Origin: Verrucomicrobiaceae bacterium
GTDB lineage: Bacteria > Verrucomicrobiota > Verrucomicrobiia > Verrucomicrobiales > Verrucomicrobiaceae
Assembly (NCBI GenBank): GCA_024232965.1
Contig: JACKQF010000012.1
Coordinates: 3,488-67,487, forward strand
Length of the DNA: 64,000 nucleotides
Reading direction: 5' to 3'
Below are positions 15,561 to 24,396 of the stretch, piece after piece. Every line of letters begins with the position of its first letter. The stretch's first letter is position 1. A program made the position numbers and the translations under genes. Under the pieces are notes generated by a model. The model was not told the DNA's origin. It saw nothing but the letters and a program-made list of their open reading frames with translations, and ran no database searches.

Positions 15561-18175
15561 TGATGAAGTTCGATCGGCTGAGGATTGGTTGCTTAGCCTT
15601 GCTGGTGGTCAGCGTGCGTGCAGATGAGCCCGTGACTCCTCAGGCGGAGGGCGAGGACTTGGAGGTGACCCTGTTTGCGCAAGAGCCGATGATTCAGACG
15701 CCGACGGGTTGTGCCTTTGACCCCAAAGGGCACCTGCTGGTCATCGAGAGCCAGACGCATTTCCGGCCTGCTGATTGGAAGGGGCCAGAGCATGATCAGG
15801 TGGTGGCCTTGATCGATTCGGATGGTGACGGTCGTGCGGACAAGCGTGTGGTGTTTCTCGATGAGACGGACATGACGATGGACATCGCTGCTGGGCCGGA
15901 TGGATGGATGTATCTTTCGACTCGGAATGAGATTCTGCGTGCCCGCGATGACGATGGTGATGGTCGCGCGGAGAAGGTGGAACGTCGGTTGGTATGGATG
16001 GAGAGCGAGAGCCGCTATCCGCACAATGGCCTGTCTGGGCTGGCCTTTGATGGCAAGGGGTATCTGTATTTTGGGATGGGCGAAAACCTCGGCGGTGCCT
16101 ATACGCTGCAGGGCACGGACAGTGAGATCTTTCACGATCAGGGAGAAGGTGGCAACGTTTGGCGGGTGACGACGGAGGGTAAACGGTTGCGGCGGATCGC
16201 GACGGGTTTTTGGAATCCCTTTGGCGTCTGCATCGGCCCGGGCGGGAATGTTTTCGCGACCGATAATGATCCCGGTTCGTGTCCGCCGTGTCGGTTGTTG
16301 CATGTGGTGGATGGCGGCGACTTTGGATTTCAATACCGGTATGGTCGTGGTGGGCTCCATCCGTTTGCCTCATGGAATGGGCAGCAGCCAGGCACTCTGC
16401 CGATGATGGCGAGAACGGGGGAGGCACCCTGTGATGTGTTGTACTATGAGCAGCGTTCAAACCCAGCGTATCGCGGATTGGGTGCACCTTGGGTGGGGTC
16501 TCTGCTGGTGGCGAGTTGGGTGGATCATCACATCGAAAGTTTTCGGCTGACACCGAAGGGGGGGACCTTCGTGGCAGAGCGCAAGATTCTTTGCCACGGT
16601 GGTGGCGACTTCCGGCCTGTGGCGATGGCCATGGCTGCGGATGGTGCTCTTTTTGTCACGGACTGGGTGAAGCGTGACTATGAGCTACATGGGCTCGGTC
16701 GCGTCTGGAAAATCCAAGCAAAGGCCGCGCATGTGGTGGATGCGGTGTCCGCTCCTGCGCTGGCAAAGGATGAGACGCTTACCTTGATCGAACGGATGGA
16801 GGATGGTCCTGCGCCGAGTGCAGACGAGGCGTTGAGTTGGCTCGCGATGACGGATGCCTATCCGTATCGAGCAGGGGTGAGGCGGTTGTCGCGTGAAGGT
16901 GGGCTGGTGCTGGCGTTGGCGGATTCGCCCCAGGCAGAGATGCGTGTGCGGTGCGGATTGTTGCTGGCGACCCGACTCGGAGTGGAACGTGAGGGAGTGG
17001 ATAAGCAGCATCTGCCACTGGCAATCGCTAGACAGATTCTGCGGGCTCTGCGGGACCCCGATCCTGCGGTGGCAATGGCTGCGTTGCATTGGATTTCTGA
17101 TGATCGGCTTCAGGCGTTTGCGGCGGATGTCAAGCTCGTGCAGATGGATCCTGGGGTGACAGCCGATGTTTTTTACGGTGCCGTGACGACTCTGGCACGG
17201 CTGGAAACGGAGAATCCCGGGGAGGGCGATCTGGTGAATCGGCTGAAAATACTGTTGCAGGATGAGGGGGTAAAGGAAGCGCAGAAGAAGCTGATTCTTT
17301 CTATCATGCCAGACGCGGGGAAGAACGTGAAGATGGCAGACCTGCTGCCGATTTTTCGGAAGGGTAAGCCGGTGTTCCAGTCGTGGCTGGCCCACTACAT
17401 TGGACTTCTGGGAACTGAAGAGGCGGCCAAAACTTTGCGGGCGCTCGTCTTTGACGAGGTGCATCCTGCCGAAGTGCGAGCGGCGGCGCTGCTGCACATC
17501 GTTCCGGGTGCCGCGGACGAGGCGGGGCTGCTAAACATGTTGGGCTCGGAAAGTCGCGAGCTGAAGCGTGCCGTGGCGGCCAGTTTGCAGGGCGTTTTGC
17601 TGGGGTTTGAGGAGCGCAAAGTACTGAGTGCGACGACCGATGCGGTCCTACGAGCGAAAGCAAATCGTGCCATGGGTGAGCCGTATTTTTCGCGTGAGCG
17701 GCCAGAGCTGAAGGACGTGGATGGCTGGCTGAGTTTTTTGGAAAAAGTTCCCGGGAAACCCGATATCGAACATGGGCGTGAGGTGTTCCTATCGCCGCGT
17801 CTGGGTGGCTGCGCTGTCTGCCATCGAGTCGATGGGCTTGGCAGTGGTGCGGGGCCGGAGCTGACCCACATCGGAGCGATTGCGGAGGTTCGGGCGATCG
17901 TTGAATCGCTTTTGCAGCCAAATGCCAACGTGTCGCCGCAGTATGAGTCGTACTCAATCACGCTCAAGGACGCAGAACCCAAGGTGGTCTTCGAGTTGAG
18001 CGAGCGGGGAGGGAACCATCAGTACATCGATCTGGCGGGGAACATCCTGGATGTAAAAATCGAGGATCTGGTGAAGCGTGAGCGCCTGCCGGTGTCGATC
18101 ATGCCCGAGGGATTGGTGATGCGACTAACGGATGCCGAGGTGCGGGACTTGGTTGTGTTTTTGGCTTCGCAGTGA
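15560..18175 (+). CDS. PVC-type membrane-associated dehydrogenase with C-terminal cytochrome c domain
   Basis: 871 aa from ATG 15560, which shares a base with the upstream stop (GTG 15557 and ATG 15563 are alternatives). A signal peptide (CLALLVVSVRA) precedes a six-bladed propeller at ~30-380 (GCAFDPKGHLLVIESQTHF, GPDGWMYLSTRNEILRARD, GLAFDGKGYLYFGMGEN, ATGFWNPFGVCIGPGGNVFATDNDPGS). Residues ~430-700 are helical HEAT-like repeats. The last ~140 residues carry one heme c site, CAVCH, in GGCAVCHRVDGLGSGAGPELTHIG. This architecture is abundant in Planctomycetota and Verrucomicrobiota and is thought to oxidise sugars or related compounds outside the cytoplasm and pass electrons to the heme. Substrate unknown. 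Confidence 0.88.
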   Translation: MMKFDRLRIGCLALLVVSVRADEPVTPQAEGEDLEVTLFAQEPMIQTPTGCAFDPKGHLLVIESQTHFRPADWKGPEHDQVVALIDSDGDGRADKRVVFLDETDMTMDIAAGPDGWMYLSTRNEILRARDDDGDGRAEKVERRLVWMESESRYPHNGLSGLAFDGKGYLYFGMGENLGGAYTLQGTDSEIFHDQGEGGNVWRVTTEGKRLRRIATGFWNPFGVCIGPGGNVFATDNDPGSCPPCRLLHVVDGGDFGFQYRYGRGGLHPFASWNGQQPGTLPMMARTGEAPCDVLYYEQRSNPAYRGLGAPWVGSLLVASWVDHHIESFRLTPKGGTFVAERKILCHGGGDFRPVAMAMAADGALFVTDWVKRDYELHGLGRVWKIQAKAAHVVDAVSAPALAKDETLTLIERMEDGPAPSADEALSWLAMTDAYPYRAGVRRLSREGGLVLALADSPQAEMRVRCGLLLATRLGVEREGVDKQHLPLAIARQILRALRDPDPAVAMAALHWISDDRLQAFAADVKLVQMDPGVTADVFYGAVTTLARLETENPGEGDLVNRLKILLQDEGVKEAQKKLILSIMPDAGKNVKMADLLPIFRKGKPVFQSWLAHYIGLLGTEEAAKTLRALVFDEVHPAEVRAAALLHIVPGAADEAGLLNMLGSESRELKRAVAASLQGVLLGFEERKVLSATTDAVLRAKANRAMGEPYFSRERPELKDVDGWLSFLEKVPGKPDIEHGREVFLSPRLGGCAVCHRVDGLGSGAGPELTHIGAIAEVRAIVESLLQPNANVSPQYESYSITLKDAEPKVVFELSERGGNHQYIDLAGNILDVKIEDLVKRERLPVSIMPEGLVMRLTDAEVRDLVVFLASQ

Positions 18176-18230
18176 GCCGACGGTTGGGAGCCGTCGCCCT
18201 TGGTGGTGATTCGCCTTGGCGAGGGTGAAC
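18176..18230. repeat. Short hairpins in the convergent spacer
   Basis: CGACGG (18178-18183) and CCGTCG (18191-18196) pair across a seven-base loop directly after the dehydrogenase stop, and TCGCC/GGCGA form a second small hairpin near 18210. No T-run follows, so these are weak terminator candidates at best. Confidence 0.3.
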
Positions 18231-18263
18231 AAAAAAGCGGACGAGAGTTGCCTCTCGTCCGCT
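18231..18263 (-). terminator. Intrinsic terminator of the DUF1549-DUF1501 operon
   Basis: AGCGGACGAGA (18236-18246) and TCTCGTCCGCT (18253-18263) form a perfect 11-base stem with a six-base loop. The A-run at 18231-18236 reads as a T-run on the minus strand immediately after the stem, 25 bases past the DUF1501 stop. Confidence 0.85.
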
Positions 18264-18288
18264 GATGGAATTTTCGAACTCTTGCGGG

Positions 18289-19605
18289 TTAGGCGAAGAG
18301 GCTTGTGAGCGGTTGGCCTTTGTCGCAGACGGTGAAGGGACGCTTGCTGGGGCTGTAGATCACTTGATCCAGTGGGAGGCCCAAGCCATAGGCGATGGTC
18401 GCGTTCAAGTCTGGGATCTCGATTTTGTTTTCCACGACTTCGCGTCCTTCTTTGTCGGTCTTCCCATAGACTTGGCCACCGGCGATGCCGCCGCCAGCCA
18501 TGATGCCGGAGAAGGCTTTCGGATAGTGGTCGCGCCCCACATTTTGGTTGATCGTTGGCGTGCGGCCAAACTCGGAGGTCAGAACGACCATGGTTTCCTT
18601 GAGCAGTCCGCGCGCGTTGAGATCCTGAAGCAAGGAAGCGACGGCCTTGTCGAGCGTGTCGCAGAGTTCTGGAACACGAACAAAGTTCGCCTGGTGGGTA
18701 TCCCAACCGCCGAGGGAGACCTCCACGAAGCGGACGCCGCGTTCGACGAGTCGACGGGCGAGGAGGCAACCTTGGCCGAAGGTGTTCTTACCGTAAGCTT
18801 CGCGGAGAGGGTCTGCCTCCTCAGTGAGATCAAAGGCCTTGAGATCCTCACTCTTCATCATTGTGATCGCGTCATCGTACATGTCCGCGTAAGCAGTGAC
18901 ATTGCGCTGCTGGAAAGTTGAGCGGAATTCCTGGTCAAGGTTATCCGCCAAGGTCATGCGCGCATTGAACTGCTCTTCGCTAAGGCCAGGCAGGCGCTTG
19001 ACGTTTTTGATTCCGTTTTCAGGGTTGCTGACGAACAGCGGATTGTTCTTGGCGGGAAAGAACCCGGCACCAGGGTGGCGACTGTCATTGCCGACGTAAA
19101 CGTTGTTTGGCAGTGTGCTATTCCCGCCGCCTTGGAAGACATTCAACCATGCACCCATGGCTGGGTGGCGAATGGTGCCGCGGAGGGCATAACTGGTGTG
19201 CATCATGTAGTTGCCCTGTTCGTGTGCGCCCTGGGTGGACGACAGCGAGTTGAGCACCGCTACGTGGTGCATCTGCTTGGCAGTCAGTGGCAGATATTCG
19301 GAAATACGCACGCCATCAGCACTGGTCTTGATGGGGCGTGTTGGGCCAGCTGTTTCGACACCTTCCTTTGGATCCCAAGTGTCCAGGTGGCTTTGACCAC
19401 CGGACATATACAGGTAGATGACATTCCGTGCGGTCGGCACCTGCTTCAGCTTGGACGAGCCCTCAAACGGAGCTGCGGAAGCTTTGGGGGTGAAGATGTT
19501 TGGAAGCAGACCAACACCCAAGAGGGAACTGGCAGTGCGGGCTGCGAACTGGCGGCGAGAGATCTCGCTGCTGCGATTGATACTGGAACGGAGGCTGTTG
19601 CTCAT
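18289..19605 (-). CDS. DUF1501 Tat-exported protein
   Basis: 438 aa with a twin-arginine signal (EISRRQFAARTASSLLGVGLLP). DUF1501 hallmarks are NVIYLYMSGGQSHLDTWDPK, the HVAVLNSLSS..GAHEQGNYMMHT segment, GCLLARRLVERGVRFVEVSLGGWDTH and TMVVLTSEFGRTPTINQNVGRDHYPKAF. The fold belongs to the sulfatase/alkaline-phosphatase superfamily, but the biochemical function is not known. In PVC bacteria it is almost always paired with a DUF1549/DUF1553 cytochrome-like protein, as here, where the partner ends 24 bases upstream. The two products are probably exported together. Confidence 0.92.
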   Translation of the reverse strand: MSNSLRSSINRSSEISRRQFAARTASSLLGVGLLPNIFTPKASAAPFEGSSKLKQVPTARNVIYLYMSGGQSHLDTWDPKEGVETAGPTRPIKTSADGVRISEYLPLTAKQMHHVAVLNSLSSTQGAHEQGNYMMHTSYALRGTIRHPAMGAWLNVFQGGGNSTLPNNVYVGNDSRHPGAGFFPAKNNPLFVSNPENGIKNVKRLPGLSEEQFNARMTLADNLDQEFRSTFQQRNVTAYADMYDDAITMMKSEDLKAFDLTEEADPLREAYGKNTFGQGCLLARRLVERGVRFVEVSLGGWDTHQANFVRVPELCDTLDKAVASLLQDLNARGLLKETMVVLTSEFGRTPTINQNVGRDHYPKAFSGIMAGGGIAGGQVYGKTDKEGREVVENKIEIPDLNATIAYGLGLPLDQVIYSPSKRPFTVCDKGQPLTSLFA

Positions 19606-19629
19606 GGTCCTGGTTTTTCTTGGGTTTGG

Positions 19630-22116
19630 TTACTGGTTGAAAATGAACTGCTGGGTATTGATAAGCGCAAAGATAAGGTCTTCCATGCTGGTCAGGCCGG
19701 TCTCGGATGCTTTGATCCAGGTCTGTCGTTCTTTGTCGGTGGGCTTACGGCTAAACAGGGCCATGTAAGCTGCCTCCACTTTGTCGTCGGGGTATGGCGC
19801 CTTGTTGATCGTCAACATGAGCTGCGAATACTGATTCATGATCTGCGGCAAGAGGCTGCCGTTCATCATGGCGAGCGCCTGCGGCACCGAGGCATCAAGG
19901 TTCGCATTCTCGATCGTCTCACGATCGCTCTGGCCAAATTCGCGCAGGTAGTGACCGCGAGGTGCGGGGCTGGGAAGCTCCGCAGACCGGACGTAGTCGC
20001 GGTTTTGTTGAGCGCGGAAGCTGAAATATGCACGCTGCTGTTTTTCAGGGATCTTGTAGTAGGCTGCTTCTTCTGCCCAGACCTTCATATTCGCGTCTTT
20101 GTCTGCTTGGGTTTCTTCTTTCGACTTCGGTGCCTTGTCGTAGCCAGGGATGAAGATGCGACCAGCGGCATCATCGCCGCCTGCTGCGGCCATCATCATG
20201 TCCATACTGCTGGTGGCCACTGTGGTGCCGCCATCTTTCCCTGGGGTGTAAACAGTTGGCACGACACCTTTGTCCTTGGCCAGTTGCATGAAAGCGGGTA
20301 GCACCACATCGCGATTGGCGGCAGCGCGAGTTGCACGCTCGACTGCTCGCTGTTCTTCGCGCAGGGTGCGGACAAGGGCGTCGTTTTTGGCATCGCGAGC
20401 AGCGGAGATCTTGGCGGTGAGTTCGCGAGTGCGATCTGCCTGATCCTTGATCTTCATTGCCGTTTTCTGGGCATTGGCAAAGAGGACATCGGGATGAACG
20501 GCATCGGTTGCGTCTGCGATCTTCTTACCTGCGAGGATGCGGTATTCGGAGGCCTCACGCAGGGGTGTGTTTGGCATGTCAGGATTTGGATTGATAAGGG
20601 CGACGAAGGAATCCCACATCTGTTCAGGGCTCATGCGACGAAGAATCGGGCCAGTGAAGTTGTAGGCGACTCCTGCGGGCACTTCCTCACGGGTAACCTT
20701 AGCCTGATAGGCGCGGGTATTGAAAACGGCTGCCTGAAAGGTCCGAAGATCATACTTGGATGCGATCATGAGCTGCTCCAGCTCCTTCATGAGCTCAGGA
20801 ATCATTGGTGCGCTGGTATCGAGGATTTCGTCAAGTGGCTCGATGAGCGCCATGCCGAACGCGCGCTTCCACATGCGGTTGGCGATGACGGTGGTGAAGC
20901 GTGGATTCTGCGGGGAGGTCATCCAGTTCGCGTAGGTCTCCAGTTGGCTTTCGCCAGGCTTGGCCTGGGCGGCGTGGCCCATCATCGTTGCGGGTGCGAC
21001 GATCGATTTTGGCTTGGCATCGTCATACTGATAGTCATGCGGCAGCGCCAGTTTGCGTGTGTCCTGGAAGCTGACAGAGGTGTAGCGGACGGGATCACGC
21101 AGCGGGCGCAGGGCTTCGTCCATGGCGCGGCTCTCTTTGCTGAGATCGGTGCGAACGAGTTGATACTGCGCCTCAGCTTTTTTGCGTTCGGCGTCGTAAG
21201 AGGCGCGTGCGGCGGTCGCTGTTGCAGTTGCGGCTTTAACCTTTTGTTGGTGGGCTTCTGTTAGGGCCTTACGCTCCTCTGGCGTTGCCTTTTTACTGAT
21301 CGTTGGTGGCCTGCGGGTGAGATCGCGGAGTGCACGGTCTGCTTGGTCGGAGGCCGCTTTTGCCGCAGTCGCTGCGGCGTAGATCTCAGTCTTTTTGTCT
21401 TGGTCCTTAGCGCGCATCATGTCGCGCACCTCGCCGAGACCACCACCATAGTAATCGTTTGTGTTTACGGGATAGGTGAAGGCCGCCATCTCGTAGAATT
21501 GCTTCTGCGTCCACTTATCAAAGGGGTGGTTGTGGCACTGAGCGCACTCGATGCGAGTGCCAAGGAAGATGCGGGCAGTGGTGGCCATGTTGTCCAGTGG
21601 CATGCCACGGTCGCGCATGTAGTATCCGATGGCACCATTGTCCCAAGCCTGACCGGTCGCGGCAATCATCTCGCGAACGAACTGATCGTAAGGCTTGTTG
21701 GACCGCAGGGAGTCTTTGATGAAGTTCGTATAGGCTGCACCAGTGATGGCACCAATCTGGCCGCCTGCGGACTGGGCTCGCAAAACGTCTGCCCAATAGT
21801 TAAAAGAGTTTTGCACGTAGCCCTCGCTATTGAGAAGCTTGGTGATCAGTTCCTGACGCTTGGTGGGTGACTTGGACTGGAGAAATTCTTCGGTCTCGCG
21901 AGTCGTCGGGATGCGGCCGATGATGTCGATGTAGAGTCGGCGGACAAGTGTGTTGTCGTCCGCTGCTGGGTTAATCTTGAGCCCTTGCTTGGCCCAATGA
22001 GATTCCAAAACGGAATCGATTTTTTTTGCTGCCTCCAGCGGATTAATCGATGCGGCAGTGGCCATGCTGGACATGACAAGCGCTGAGATCGTGGTGAGGA
22101 AGAGGTTTTTCTTCAT
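19630..22116 (-). CDS. DUF1549/DUF1553 cytochrome-like exported protein with extra helical insertions
   Basis: 828 aa from ATG 22116, the first Met giving a proper signal peptide (MKKNLFLTTISALVMSSMATA); a longer open frame to 22323 lacks that. The DUF1549 part includes DNTLVRRLYIDIIGRIPT, YVQNSFNYWADVLRAQ and a CxxCH site in IECAQCHNHPFDKWTQKQFYEM. DUF1553 is seen in FTTVIANRMWKRAFGMALIEP, FQAAVFNTRAYQ and the C-terminal AAYMALFSRKPTDKER. Two Ala/Lys/Glu-rich stretches at about 240-325 and 540-605 are predicted long helices, probably coiled coils, and are unusual for this family. Forms an operon with DUF1501; paired proteins of this kind are presumed to be exported redox or hydrolytic partners. 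Confidence 0.9.
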   Translation of the reverse strand: MKKNLFLTTISALVMSSMATAASINPLEAAKKIDSVLESHWAKQGLKINPAADDNTLVRRLYIDIIGRIPTTRETEEFLQSKSPTKRQELITKLLNSEGYVQNSFNYWADVLRAQSAGGQIGAITGAAYTNFIKDSLRSNKPYDQFVREMIAATGQAWDNGAIGYYMRDRGMPLDNMATTARIFLGTRIECAQCHNHPFDKWTQKQFYEMAAFTYPVNTNDYYGGGLGEVRDMMRAKDQDKKTEIYAAATAAKAASDQADRALRDLTRRPPTISKKATPEERKALTEAHQQKVKAATATATAARASYDAERKKAEAQYQLVRTDLSKESRAMDEALRPLRDPVRYTSVSFQDTRKLALPHDYQYDDAKPKSIVAPATMMGHAAQAKPGESQLETYANWMTSPQNPRFTTVIANRMWKRAFGMALIEPLDEILDTSAPMIPELMKELEQLMIASKYDLRTFQAAVFNTRAYQAKVTREEVPAGVAYNFTGPILRRMSPEQMWDSFVALINPNPDMPNTPLREASEYRILAGKKIADATDAVHPDVLFANAQKTAMKIKDQADRTRELTAKISAARDAKNDALVRTLREEQRAVERATRAAANRDVVLPAFMQLAKDKGVVPTVYTPGKDGGTTVATSSMDMMMAAAGGDDAAGRIFIPGYDKAPKSKEETQADKDANMKVWAEEAAYYKIPEKQQRAYFSFRAQQNRDYVRSAELPSPAPRGHYLREFGQSDRETIENANLDASVPQALAMMNGSLLPQIMNQYSQLMLTINKAPYPDDKVEAAYMALFSRKPTDKERQTWIKASETGLTSMEDLIFALINTQQFIFNQ

Positions 22117-22232
22117 GTGGGGGATACGACAATTAAAGGTTAGTATTTCACAATCTTCGCAAATAACTCTCAAGTACGAGAAATCCGAGGAACGTGTGGA
22201 ACGCCTCAGATTTCGCGAATTGAGTTGGTGAA

Positions 22233-23582
22233 TTAAGCGAGGCTCCAGCCTTCGCGCGGTGTGCGCTTCAGGAAACGCTCTGCCTCTGGGAAGTTCGGGA
22301 TCTTCATGTTTTTGGCATCCCACTGGATCTTCCTACCTGCACGGAAGGCGACATTCCCGAGGTGATTGGCCTCGGTCAGAGGGCCAGCGTAGCTGAATGG
22401 GCTACCGGTCGGTGTGCCATTGCGGATGGCGGCGAGCCATTCGGCGTGATGCCCGGGAGAGTCTGGGATAAAGGGTTTTGGCCGCTGGAAGTCTTTGAAT
22501 TGATCTTCTGGCAGCAGGGCATGTTTGCCGTAGTCGGAGACGAGCATGCCTTTGTCGCCAATGAAAAGGACGCCACTGTTCCATTTACTGACGACGGAAT
22601 CATTCTTCCAGATTTCTGGCTTCGTATCACCCTGGTGCCAATGAAGTTTGCAAGCTGGCATATCGCCACGCGGGCCGTACTCGTAGGTCACGGACATCGT
22701 AGCAGGAGCGATGTCTGGATGCGGGGCCGGGCCAAATGGCTCAATGGTCAGAGGTGCGTCCAGCTTCAGTGCCCAGAAGGGCAGGTCATTCCAGTGGGAT
22801 CCAAGATCCGACATGGTGCCATTGCCAAAATCCCACCAACGGTACCAACGCGGACCGGGGAAATAGGCTTCATGAAATGGCCGATACGGTGCAGGGCCAA
22901 TCCAAAGATCCCAGTCGAGGAATGGTGGGGGCTCTTGGGCGACGGTGGGACGCTCAGTGACGTGATAGACGTCCTTGTTTTTTTCTGCGTCTTCCTTGGA
23001 TTGCAAACCCCAGGCGCGGGAGACGCAGACGTGAACCTCGCTGACTTTGCCGATGGCACCCGACTGGATTAACTCAACGACACGGCGGTAGTTGGGCATG
23101 CCGTGAATCTGCGTGCCCATCTGTGTGACGACGCCTTTTTCTGCCGCTGTCTGCGTGAGGAGTCGTGCTTCCTCCACATTGTAAGAGAGAGGTTTTTCTG
23201 AGTAGACGTGTTTATTGGCCAGGAGCGCAGGCAGGGTGGCGAAGGCGTGGGTGTGCTCGGTGGTGCTGACGACGACGGCATCAATGTCGTTCATGTTTTC
23301 GTGTAGCTTGCGAAAATCGCGATAGGTCCGCGCTGCGGGAAACTGAGCGGCTGCACGCTCAAGATTTTGGGCATTCACATCGCAGAGCGCGATGACGTTG
23401 TCGCCTTCTTTGGTCAATTCCTTCAAGTTGGCGCCGCCACGTCCACCAACACCGATGAACGCCAGATTGAGTTTCTTGCCCGGAGCTTGGGAGCGGAGGA
23501 TGGCTGGAAATCCGATGGCTGAAACGGCGAGCGCGGAGCCTTTAGAGAGAAATTGCCGACGTGATGTTGAAGTGCGGAACAT
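22233..23582 (-). CDS. Tat-exported Gfo/Idh/MocA-family oxidoreductase
   Basis: 449 aa from ATG 23582 (MFRTSTSRRQFLSKGSALAV), giving a twin-arginine signal; the upstream frame to 23663 has no family support. The Rossmann motif is LAFIGVGGRGGANLKEL (NAD(P) binding), followed by VVVSTTEHTHAFATLPAL and the family lysine motif KHVYSEKPLSYNVEEA. The C-terminal domain is the bacterial oxidoreductase type (RWYRWWDFGNGTMSDLGSHW, GPRGDMPACKLHWHQGD). Exported members in PVC bacteria retain bound cofactor and act on sugars or glycosides. Ninety-four bases separate it from the aldolase upstream, so it may be the last gene of the sialidase operon or have its own promoter. Confidence 0.92.
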   Translation of the reverse strand: MFRTSTSRRQFLSKGSALAVSAIGFPAILRSQAPGKKLNLAFIGVGGRGGANLKELTKEGDNVIALCDVNAQNLERAAAQFPAARTYRDFRKLHENMNDIDAVVVSTTEHTHAFATLPALLANKHVYSEKPLSYNVEEARLLTQTAAEKGVVTQMGTQIHGMPNYRRVVELIQSGAIGKVSEVHVCVSRAWGLQSKEDAEKNKDVYHVTERPTVAQEPPPFLDWDLWIGPAPYRPFHEAYFPGPRWYRWWDFGNGTMSDLGSHWNDLPFWALKLDAPLTIEPFGPAPHPDIAPATMSVTYEYGPRGDMPACKLHWHQGDTKPEIWKNDSVVSKWNSGVLFIGDKGMLVSDYGKHALLPEDQFKDFQRPKPFIPDSPGHHAEWLAAIRNGTPTGSPFSYAGPLTEANHLGNVAFRAGRKIQWDAKNMKIPNFPEAERFLKRTPREGWSLA

Positions 23583-23676
23583 GGGGAATGAACGCACCGC
23601 GCCGCGCGGGTCTTGCGGCGGTTGATGTCTTCTGCCGACATGGGGTCGGACGATGATGCTCACGTTTTCCAGTCAC

Positions 23677-24396
23677 CTATTTCGCGGCGGCGACAATGCG
23701 CTTGTAGCCTTCACGAATCAGGCCGATGTCGGAATCAACAGCGATCCAGGAGAGTCCGAGTTCGAGCATCGCGGCCATGTCCTCGGTTCGGCGCAGCAGG
23801 ATGCCGCACTCTTTGCCAGATTCTCGAGCCGCGAGGGCGACCCGGGTGACGCAATCGGCGTAACTGCGCTCAGATTTTTGCGCCAGCAAATCGTAACCGA
23901 GATCGGCGGGCCCAATGAAGAGCACGTCAATGCCATCAACGGCGGCGATGGCAGCGGCCTGATCGACGGCGTCCAAGGTCTCGATCTGGGCGATGATTTT
24001 GGGGCGCGGCATCTGCTTTTCATCATTGGGGCGCAGGCCGTAGCCGACGGCGCGGACGGTGCGCGCGACTCCTCTGTGTCCTCTCGGCGCGTAGTGCGCA
24101 GCCTTCACGATGCGCTCGGCATCATCCACGCTACAAACGCGTGGCACCATGATGCCGGCTGCTCCCCAGTCCAGCACGCGCCCGATCAGATCGTGATGTG
24201 GAGCGCCGACTCGCACGATGGTTTGGATGGGGCTGCCGCGGGTGGCGCGCAGTTGATCGGGGATGGCGGCATCGGTAGCGCTGCCGTGTTCGAGATCAAA
24301 GAGCAGCCAGTCAAAGCCACTGTCTGCGGCGAGTTCTGCTACGGTGGTCGAGCCAAGCGAGAGCCAGGTGCCGAGTTTGAAGGAAGGTGGGGTCAT
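23677..24396 (-). CDS. HpcH/HpaI-type class II aldolase
   Basis: 239 aa. Metal-dependent aldolase of the HpaI/2-keto-3-deoxy-acid group, which splits a 2-keto acid into pyruvate and an aldehyde. The opening KLGTWLSLGSTTVAELAADSGFDWLLFDLEHG carries the Mg-binding strand; other marks are IVRVGAPHHDLIGRVLDWGAAGIMVPRV, APRGHRGVARTVRA (catalytic Arg region), IAQIETLDAVDQAAAIAAVDGIDVLFIGPADL (metal-ligand Glu and Asp) and IAVDSD near the end. Its ATG overlaps the kinase stop in an ATGA, so the two are translationally coupled. With transporter, kinase and sialidase-like enzyme on the same transcript, it probably cleaves a released sugar acid or its phosphate. Confidence 0.9.
   Translation of the reverse strand: MTPPSFKLGTWLSLGSTTVAELAADSGFDWLLFDLEHGSATDAAIPDQLRATRGSPIQTIVRVGAPHHDLIGRVLDWGAAGIMVPRVCSVDDAERIVKAAHYAPRGHRGVARTVRAVGYGLRPNDEKQMPRPKIIAQIETLDAVDQAAAIAAVDGIDVLFIGPADLGYDLLAQKSERSYADCVTRVALAARESGKECGILLRRTEDMAAMLELGLSWIAVDSDIGLIREGYKRIVAAAK

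Noticed and set aside
15593..17497. Minus-strand frames inside the heme-propeller dehydrogenase gene
   Set aside because: Arg/His/Pro-rich shadows of a gene with clear propeller and CxxCH features.
19075..20301. 408-aa plus-strand reading frame
   Set aside because: It is antisense to the DUF1501 and DUF1549 genes, whose motifs are strong, and shows no domain of its own.
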